Shown here one piece after another: positions 59,382 to 64,000 of a stretch of DNA of 64,000 nt. Position numbers and translations under genes: made by a program. The stretch is taken from the NCBI GenBank assembly GCA_028288765.1, contig JAQGHQ010000496.1, positions 1 to 64,000 of the forward strand. The letters are read 5' to 3'. The notes below the pieces were generated by a model. That model did not search any database, was not told the DNA's origin, and was given only the letters and a program-made list of their open reading frames with translations. Origin of the DNA: Gemmataceae bacterium. Its GTDB lineage: Bacteria > Planctomycetota > Planctomycetia > Gemmatales > Gemmataceae. The stretch's first letter is position 1. Every line of letters begins with the position of its first letter.

Positions 59382-60023
59382 ATGCCCGCCGACGAAGACT
59401 TCCTCCGCAAACTCCTCGACAACCCGGCCGACGACACCGCCCGTCTCGTCTACGCCGACTGGCTCGATGAACAGGGAGATGAGACGTCCCGGGCGAAGGC
59501 CGAATTCCTTCGCGGGGCGGCATCGCCCGCGGGCCTCGGCAAGAAGCAAAGCCAGGAGTGGACGCTCATGCAGCAGCGGCTCCAGGAACTGGCCGCGACC
59601 CTGGACACGAACTGGCTGGCTGTGGTTAGCACGCTGGAAGTGGAGAACTGCTCGGGAAAGAAGGAAGAACACCCCGCGACCCCGGGGATGAGGATCGGGC
59701 GCACAGGATTCGATGTCGTATGCGGCAAGCGGTGGAACGAACTGACCCCGACCAAAAACCGGGCGGTCCGATTCTGCGAAGGGTGTCGGGAGAAAGTCCA
59801 CTACTGCGACACGATCGTGGTAGCTCGGCGGCATGCCCGGGCAGGGCACTGCATCGCGGTGGATCTTGGGATCATCCGGCGGGAGCAGGATCTTGAGCTG
59901 AGGCGGACAGTGGTCGGGAAGCCGAGCCGCGACTTCATGCGCCGGGAGCGGGAACGCATGCAACCCGATCCCGTGTCCGAGGAGCGTGAGCGGCGAAAAC
60001 AGGAGGCGAGGGACGGCGGGTAA
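59382..60023 (+). CDS. TIGR02996 domain-containing protein
   Basis: This 213-residue protein carries the TIGR02996 domain at its N-terminus (DDTARLVYADWLDEQGDETS, then AEFLRG). A unique C-terminal half follows, with a cysteine cluster (FCEGCREKVHYCDT) and a basic tail. Its function is unknown. The ATG at 59382 is fixed by the domain start. It resembles the gene at 668 in its N-terminal module only. Confidence 0.85.
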   Translation: MPADEDFLRKLLDNPADDTARLVYADWLDEQGDETSRAKAEFLRGAASPAGLGKKQSQEWTLMQQRLQELAATLDTNWLAVVSTLEVENCSGKKEEHPATPGMRIGRTGFDVVCGKRWNELTPTKNRAVRFCEGCREKVHYCDTIVVARRHARAGHCIAVDLGIIRREQDLELRRTVVGKPSRDFMRRERERMQPDPVSEERERRKQEARDGG

Positions 60024-60174
60024 CGGGACGGTGACACGGTCGGCAAGCGGGCTCGAACCGGGTCAGGGCCCCGGATTGTGAAGGTTGTCGGAAGGTGATT
60101 GCAGGTCGTCTGACGGGAGAATATGTTGCTGACGCCCGAGCCACTGTCGTCGCCCGACCGGCGAAGGGGTCGAC

Positions 60175-60702
60175 ATGCCCACAGTGACCTGTCCGAAGTG
60201 TGAGAAGGTGCAGCGGGTCCCGTGGGGCCGAGGGCCCCGCTGTGCCCAGTGCGGCACCCGGATGAAGACGCCCCAGCGGCCGCTCCCCTGGTGGGGGTAC
60301 GCGATCTCAATCGTCCTGGCGGTGGTGATCGCGGCCGGGCTGGTGTTATGGCGGAGCGGGCTGCTGATCAAGCAGACCGCCGCCCAGCTCGCCACCGCCG
60401 TCCCGACTCCGGCACGGGAGGGGGTCGAGTGGCGGCCGGACCAGCTGAACGGATATCTCAGAAAGAAGGGGTTCCAGCTGAAGCTCGAGGACCAGATTGA
60501 CCACCCGAAGATGGGGAGTTCCTTCACCCTGGTCGCGGAGGACGGGCGGGAGGTCAAGGTCCGGCAGTTCCTGAAATCGAGCGACGCCGCGGCGGGCGCC
60601 GGGCCGTGGAAGGAGGGGGGCGACACCTTCGCCTGGGGGACGTTCGTATTCACCGGCGACCCGGCCCTGGCCTCCGGGATCCGCCGGGTGTTGGTGAACT
60701 GA
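60175..60702 (+). CDS. Zinc-ribbon membrane protein of unknown function
   Basis: This 175-residue protein has an N-terminal zinc ribbon (MPTVTCPKCEKVQRV and CAQCGTRM), a single membrane helix (WWGYAISIVLAVVIAAGLVL) and a C-terminal soluble domain (ending GIRRVLVN) with no family I recognise. The layout parallels the gene at 13337. ATG at 60175 has GAAGGGG before it. A strong hairpin lies immediately after its stop. Confidence 0.7.
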   Translation: MPTVTCPKCEKVQRVPWGRGPRCAQCGTRMKTPQRPLPWWGYAISIVLAVVIAAGLVLWRSGLLIKQTAAQLATAVPTPAREGVEWRPDQLNGYLRKKGFQLKLEDQIDHPKMGSSFTLVAEDGREVKVRQFLKSSDAAAGAGPWKEGGDTFAWGTFVFTGDPALASGIRRVLVN

Positions 60703-60729
60703 ACAGCCCGGGACAGGTTCCCGGGCTGT
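60703..60729 (+). terminator. Terminator-like hairpin
   Basis: The arms 60703-60713 (ACAGCCCGGGA) and 60719-60729 are exact complements with a 5-base loop. It begins 1 base after the stop codon and is followed by GTTCGTT, a weak U-tract. Confidence 0.6.
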
Positions 60730-60782
60730 GTTCGTTGGCGGGCGTGCGGCCATCGGTCGCGAGTGGATCGGGCCGCCGGGCC

Positions 60783-60968
60783 TCACCGCGGCCTGGTCGC
60801 GGCGGGCTGGTTGTGGAACCGGTCGGCGGCCGGGGAGAGACGCAACGCCAGGAGTATCATGAACCCCAGGAACAGCGCGCCGAAGACGGCCATGCCGTAG
60901 ACGATGTACTTCCCCGGCACCCGGCGAACCGGAGTGGCCCGCGGTCGGTCGTCATCCTGGTCCGTCAC
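60783..60968 (-). CDS. Small membrane protein of unknown function
   Basis: This 61-residue protein starts at GTG 60968 (MTDQDDDRPRATPVRRVPGK) with a GGGAGGGG ribosome-binding site. It has one membrane helix (YIVYGMAVFGALFLGFMILL). Nothing more can be said; it is convergent with the preceding gene and separated from it by the terminator-like hairpin. Confidence 0.6.
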   Translation of the reverse strand: MTDQDDDRPRATPVRRVPGKYIVYGMAVFGALFLGFMILLALRLSPAADRFHNQPAATRPR

Positions 60969-61120
60969 GCCAGCCCCTCCCCAAAGCCCGAGCCGACCGG
61001 TCCGCCGTCAGCGCCGCGGCGGATGACGGAGAGAGCTATTGTATTCCGACCGGATGCGGCGGGAGTAGAGACGGACCCCGGCGATCGGGTGCGCGCGGAG
61101 CGAGAAAATTCGGTTCGGTG

Positions 61121-61149
61121 TTGACTCGACCTAGTTGCTCACATTACCT
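61121..61149 (+). promoter_or_regulatory. Promoter candidate for the pilin-like DUF1559 gene
   Basis: TTGACT at 61121-61126, 17-base spacer, TTACCT at 61144-61149, about 93 bases before the ATG at 61242. The -10 match is weak. Confidence 0.35.
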
Positions 61150-61241
61150 TCATCTCTGTCCTCTCCACTCGCTTGTTCCACCACCCAACCATCACTCGCA
61201 CTTGTTCTGGTGGAACTGTCTGCTTACCGGAGAGTCCATCC

Positions 61242-62162
61242 ATGGATCGTTCCGTCCGCGTTGCTCGCCGCGGGCCCCGACCCGAAACCGGATTGCCGGT
61301 CCGGCCGGGGTTCACACTGATCGAGTTGCTGGTGGTGATCGCGATCATCGCGATCCTCATCGGGCTACTCCTACCCGCCGTCCAGAAGGTCCGCGAGGCC
61401 GCCGCCCGCGCCTCCTGCCAGAACAACCTCAAGCAGCAGGTCATCGGGATGCACAACTACCACTCGGCGATCGGGTGCCTGCCCCCGGCGTTCCGGAACC
61501 CGAACAACTTCAACGCCGGGTGGGGGTGGGCCGCGATCCTGCTCCCCTACGTCGAACAGAATGCCCTGTCCCAGCAGATGAGCGTCGATTCGACCGACTT
61601 CGGCGGGAACGTCAGCACCTGCTACCCCGCGAACGTGCCGGGGCAACTGAGCACGACCAAGTTGAAAATCTTCCGCTGCCCCGCGGACACCGGCCCCGAC
61701 CTAAACCAGAGCCGGAACGGCCACGCGATGTCGAATTACCGGGCGGTCGCTGGCCCGTACACCAACCCGTACATCTACGTCAACCAGGACTTCGGCGGGG
61801 TGATGTGGCAGAACAGCAAGATCAGGCTGACCGACATCACGGACGGGACCAGTAACACGCTGGCGGTCGGCGAATGCATGTTCGACACCACGACCGGGAA
61901 GATCGCCTGTATCTGGGCCGGGATGACCGGGTTCACCAGTTCGGGGTCGGTCCGGATTAGCGACGTCATGTGGTGGGTGGACGCGTCGACCGCCCAGATC
62001 AACGGGACCGCCCCCCAGGCGTTCAGCAGCCGACACCCGGGCGGGGCGGAGTTCGCGTTTTGCGACGGGTCCGTCCGGTTCTTCCGCAACGGGAACGACC
62101 CGAACAACCTCCGGTATCTCGCCGGGCGGAACGACGGCGTGATCGTGAACCCCGACTTCTGA
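61242..62162 (+). CDS. DUF1559 protein with prepilin-type N-terminus
   Basis: This 306-residue protein begins with a type IV prepilin leader and methylation site: G23 before F24 (RPGFTLIELLVVIAIIAILI) with E28 at the +5 position of the mature N-terminus. It would be processed by a prepilin peptidase and assembled into a pilus or pseudopilus. The C-terminal DUF1559 module ([49 protein letters not shown]) is complete. It lies just upstream of a small lipoprotein on the same strand, a common planctomycete pairing. Confidence 0.93.
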   Translation: MDRSVRVARRGPRPETGLPVRPGFTLIELLVVIAIIAILIGLLLPAVQKVREAAARASCQNNLKQQVIGMHNYHSAIGCLPPAFRNPNNFNAGWGWAAILLPYVEQNALSQQMSVDSTDFGGNVSTCYPANVPGQLSTTKLKIFRCPADTGPDLNQSRNGHAMSNYRAVAGPYTNPYIYVNQDFGGVMWQNSKIRLTDITDGTSNTLAVGECMFDTTTGKIACIWAGMTGFTSSGSVRISDVMWWVDASTAQINGTAPQAFSSRHPGGAEFAFCDGSVRFFRNGNDPNNLRYLAGRNDGVIVNPDF

Positions 62163-62181
62163 CCCCCGGGGCGGTCCGTCC

Positions 62182-62361
62182 ATGAGCAGGATCACCGGCC
62201 TCGGGTTGTTAGCGGCCGTCCTCGCCGCCGGGTGCGGGAAGGATGAGAAGAAGGACCCTCCCGGCCCGAAGGGCACGAACGCCCCGCCCCCGGCGTCAGA
62301 CATGTTCGACCACCCCAAGCACGACCCGGTGAAGAAGGAGACCCGGATGGAGCCGGGCTGA
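62182..62361 (+). CDS. Small lipoprotein
   Basis: This 59-residue protein starts 20 bases after the DUF1559 stop. The signal is short, with lipobox LAAGC (C18, in LAAVLAAGCGKDE). The mature part is Lys/Pro/Asp-rich (FDHPKHDPVKKETRMEPG at its end). No function can be named. It is probably co-transcribed with the DUF1559 gene. Confidence 0.75.
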   Translation: MSRITGLGLLAAVLAAGCGKDEKKDPPGPKGTNAPPPASDMFDHPKHDPVKKETRMEPG

Positions 62362-62374
62362 ACGGAGTCGCTGG

Positions 62375-62442
62375 CGGGCCGCCATGGAGGGCGGCCCCCT
62401 ACCGGACCAACATTTGTAGGGGCCGCCCTCCGTGGCGGCCCG
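62375..62442. repeat. Near-perfect 27-bp inverted repeat between convergent genes
   Basis: The arms about 62375-62402 (CGGGCCGCCATGGAGGGCGG) and 62416-62442 are complementary except one or two positions. It lies just after the small lipoprotein and immediately before the stop of the aminotransferase gene (62449), so it could terminate both. Confidence 0.8.
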
Positions 62443-62448
62443 AGCCAC

Positions 62449-63822
62449 TCACACAAGCCCCTCGGCCTGGAGCATCTCCACCGACGTCTCCACCGCCCGG
62501 ACCGTGTCATCGACCACCGCGTCCGTGTGTTCACTGCTGGTCATCCCGGCGAAGCCCCACAGGTCGACCCCGTTCAACAGCATCGCCTGCCGCATGGCGT
62601 ACAGCTGTTTGGTGTTCTTCGGGCCGTCGAGGGCGTTCAGGTCGCCGCCGAATGGGACGAGGCCGTCGTTCTCCCCGGCGGCACCCGCCGGCCGCGGGCC
62701 GTGATAGTCCGGAATGATCCGGACCATCGAGAAATCGCCGTAGGCGACCATCGGCCAGTCGCGGGCCGCGAACAGCTCGTTCAGCCGGTTCCGCAGCCGG
62801 ACGCCCGCGGCGTTCGCCTTGCGGCACGGGTCGCCCGTGGCCACCCGCTTGAGGGCGGCGACCCCGGCGGCGGCGGAGAGCGGGTTCGCGTTGTACGTCC
62901 CGGGGTGCTTCATCTTCGGCTTGCCCGGCCGCGGCTCGATGAACGCGAGGATGTCGGCCCGGCCGGCGAGACACCCGCCCGGCAAGCCGCCCGCCAGGAT
63001 CTTCGCCAGTGAGGTCAGGTCCGGGGTGACGCCGTAGTATTCCTGCGCGCCGCCCGGTGCCACCCGGAACCCGGTGATGACCTCGTCGAAGATGAGCACG
63101 CGGTCGAGCCGGGTGCAGACGTCGCGAAGCCCCTTCAAGAATGCTCCACGGATCGGTACCGCCCCCCAGTGCCCGCCGGTCGGCTCCAGGATCACCGCCC
63201 CGATCTGCGGGTCGGCCTTGAGCGCATCTTCGACCGCGTTGAGGTCGTCCGGCGGGACGGCCACGCAGTTCGCGGCCACCGCGTCCGGCACCCCGGGGAC
63301 GGATGCGGATTCGTAAGGCGGGTCGGACGCGACTGTGACGTAGTCGTGCCACCCGTGGAAGTGCCCGCGGAACTTGAGGAACTTCGGCCGGCCGGTGTGC
63401 AGCCGGGCGAGCCGGAGGGCCATGAGGGTCGCTTCCGTGCCGCTCCCGGTGAACCGCACCCGCTCCGCCGACGGGACGAGCTGACGGACGAACTGGCCCC
63501 ACTCGATTTCGAGGTCGTGGCATGCCCCGTAGTGCGTGCCCTTCGCCATCTGCTCCTGCACGGCGGCGACCACGTCGTCGGGCGAGTGGCCGAGCAGGAT
63601 CGCCCCGTGGCCGACGAAGTAGTCGACCAGCTGGTGCCCGTCCACGTCCCACTTGTACGCCCCCTTGGCCCGGGAGACGTAGACCGGGAATGGTTCCATC
63701 ATCCGGGTGTCGTGGGTGACGCCGGTCGGGAAGACGGTTTTGGCCGTCTCGAACCGCCGCTTCGACCCGGGGAACGCGGCCGTGTACCGGTCGGCGAGCG
63801 AGACCGCGGTGGCGGTGACCAT
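62449..63822 (-). CDS. Class-III aminotransferase, glutamate-1-semialdehyde aminomutase type
   Basis: This 457-residue pyridoxal-phosphate enzyme has the class-III pattern: VRFTGSGTEATLMALRLARL (phosphate loop), LIFDEVITGFR with D246, and the Schiff-base lysine K274 in LTSLAKILAGGLPGG. It resembles glutamate-1-semialdehyde 2,1-aminomutase (HemL) and its relatives; a N-terminal segment (THDTRMMEPFPVYVS) differs from standard HemL, so I would not fix the substrate. No haem genes lie in this window. The ATG at 63822 gives the family length. Confidence 0.88.
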   Translation of the reverse strand: MVTATAVSLADRYTAAFPGSKRRFETAKTVFPTGVTHDTRMMEPFPVYVSRAKGAYKWDVDGHQLVDYFVGHGAILLGHSPDDVVAAVQEQMAKGTHYGACHDLEIEWGQFVRQLVPSAERVRFTGSGTEATLMALRLARLHTGRPKFLKFRGHFHGWHDYVTVASDPPYESASVPGVPDAVAANCVAVPPDDLNAVEDALKADPQIGAVILEPTGGHWGAVPIRGAFLKGLRDVCTRLDRVLIFDEVITGFRVAPGGAQEYYGVTPDLTSLAKILAGGLPGGCLAGRADILAFIEPRPGKPKMKHPGTYNANPLSAAAGVAALKRVATGDPCRKANAAGVRLRNRLNELFAARDWPMVAYGDFSMVRIIPDYHGPRPAGAAGENDGLVPFGGDLNALDGPKNTKQLYAMRQAMLLNGVDLWGFAGMTSSEHTDAVVDDTVRAVETSVEMLQAEGLV

Positions 63823-64000
63823 GAGGAGATCTCCGGAGGACGGGACGACGGCTATGGTACACGCGCGAGCCGGCGAAGCCCACGGCCCCGCCGGCTCGCC
63901 AGGGTCATTCAAAGTCGTCCGCTCGCGGAGAGGGTGTGAAGATACAGGAACGACCCGAGAGTATAGTCCGCTTGCATTGCATTGTCGAAATCCGCGGGGG

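Noticed and set aside
62531-63883. A 450-codon frame overlapping the aminotransferase
   Set aside because: It is the shifted frame of the aminotransferase and lacks any recognisable domain.

Overview
The window is high-GC bacterial DNA that looks like a chromosome segment from a planctomycete of the Gemmataceae (Gemmata, Fimbriiglobus, Zavarzinella and relatives). The evidence is the gene content: two BBP7-type outer-membrane beta-barrel proteins, two DUF1559 proteins (one with a prepilin N-terminus), two TIGR02996 proteins, a DUF1549/DUF1553 cytochrome-like protein paired with a WD40/cytochrome protein, two pre-peptidase C-terminal domain proteins, a serine/threonine kinase with an extracytoplasmic domain, and many small secreted proteins of unknown function. 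I cannot name the species.

Layout. 1-9 kb: TIGR02996 protein, small secreted protein, BBP7 protein, a stretch of short direct repeats, a DUF1559 protein, an isolated type VI secretion accessory protein (TagJ/ImpE family) and a second BBP7 protein. 9-20 kb: a large FAD / 4Fe-4S oxidoreductase, several membrane or secreted proteins of unknown role, an NTF2-like protein, DUF3634, PyrF and a PPC-domain protein. 20-29 kb: WD40/cytochrome and DUF1549/1553 genes, a hybrid histidine kinase, an esterase. 29-38 kb: aldo/keto reductase, BatA/VWA protein, a zeta-toxin-like ATPase with a small partner, a decayed redoxin/copper-monooxygenase gene, then DapA, an O-methyltransferase and a metal-binding lipoprotein. 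38-46 kb: second PPC protein, an aquaporin-ArsC arsenic pair, GNAT, TPR protein, phytanoyl-CoA-dioxygenase-like enzyme, LCCL protein. 45.8-46.1 kb: a tRNA-Lys(UUU) gene split by a group I intron. 46-56 kb: TolC-like lipoprotein, glycogen phosphorylase, a frameshifted Uma2 gene and a signalling cluster (STAS protein, FHA-GAF-adenylate cyclase, serine/threonine kinase). 56-64 kb: ThuA protein, an AT-rich island, yidD-rnpA, DnaJ/CbpA, TIGR02996 protein, a zinc-ribbon membrane protein, a pilin-like DUF1559 protein, a small lipoprotein and a class-III aminotransferase of the glutamate-1-semialdehyde aminomutase type.

Two things stand out. First, the intron-split tRNA-Lys: the exons rejoin to an exact 73-nt tRNA with anticodon UUU, and the 241-nt insert carries P1 and P7 pairings and R/S-like elements of a group I intron. 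Second, the window is studded with long, often perfect inverted repeats (15-36 bp stems) belonging to several unrelated sequence families. They lie between genes, are nested inside one another, and enter genes: three sit in frame inside the FAD/4Fe-4S oxidoreductase, one supplies the start codon and signal peptide of the WD40 protein, and one supplies the C-terminal tail of RnpA. These palindromes are the best candidate here for something not well described.
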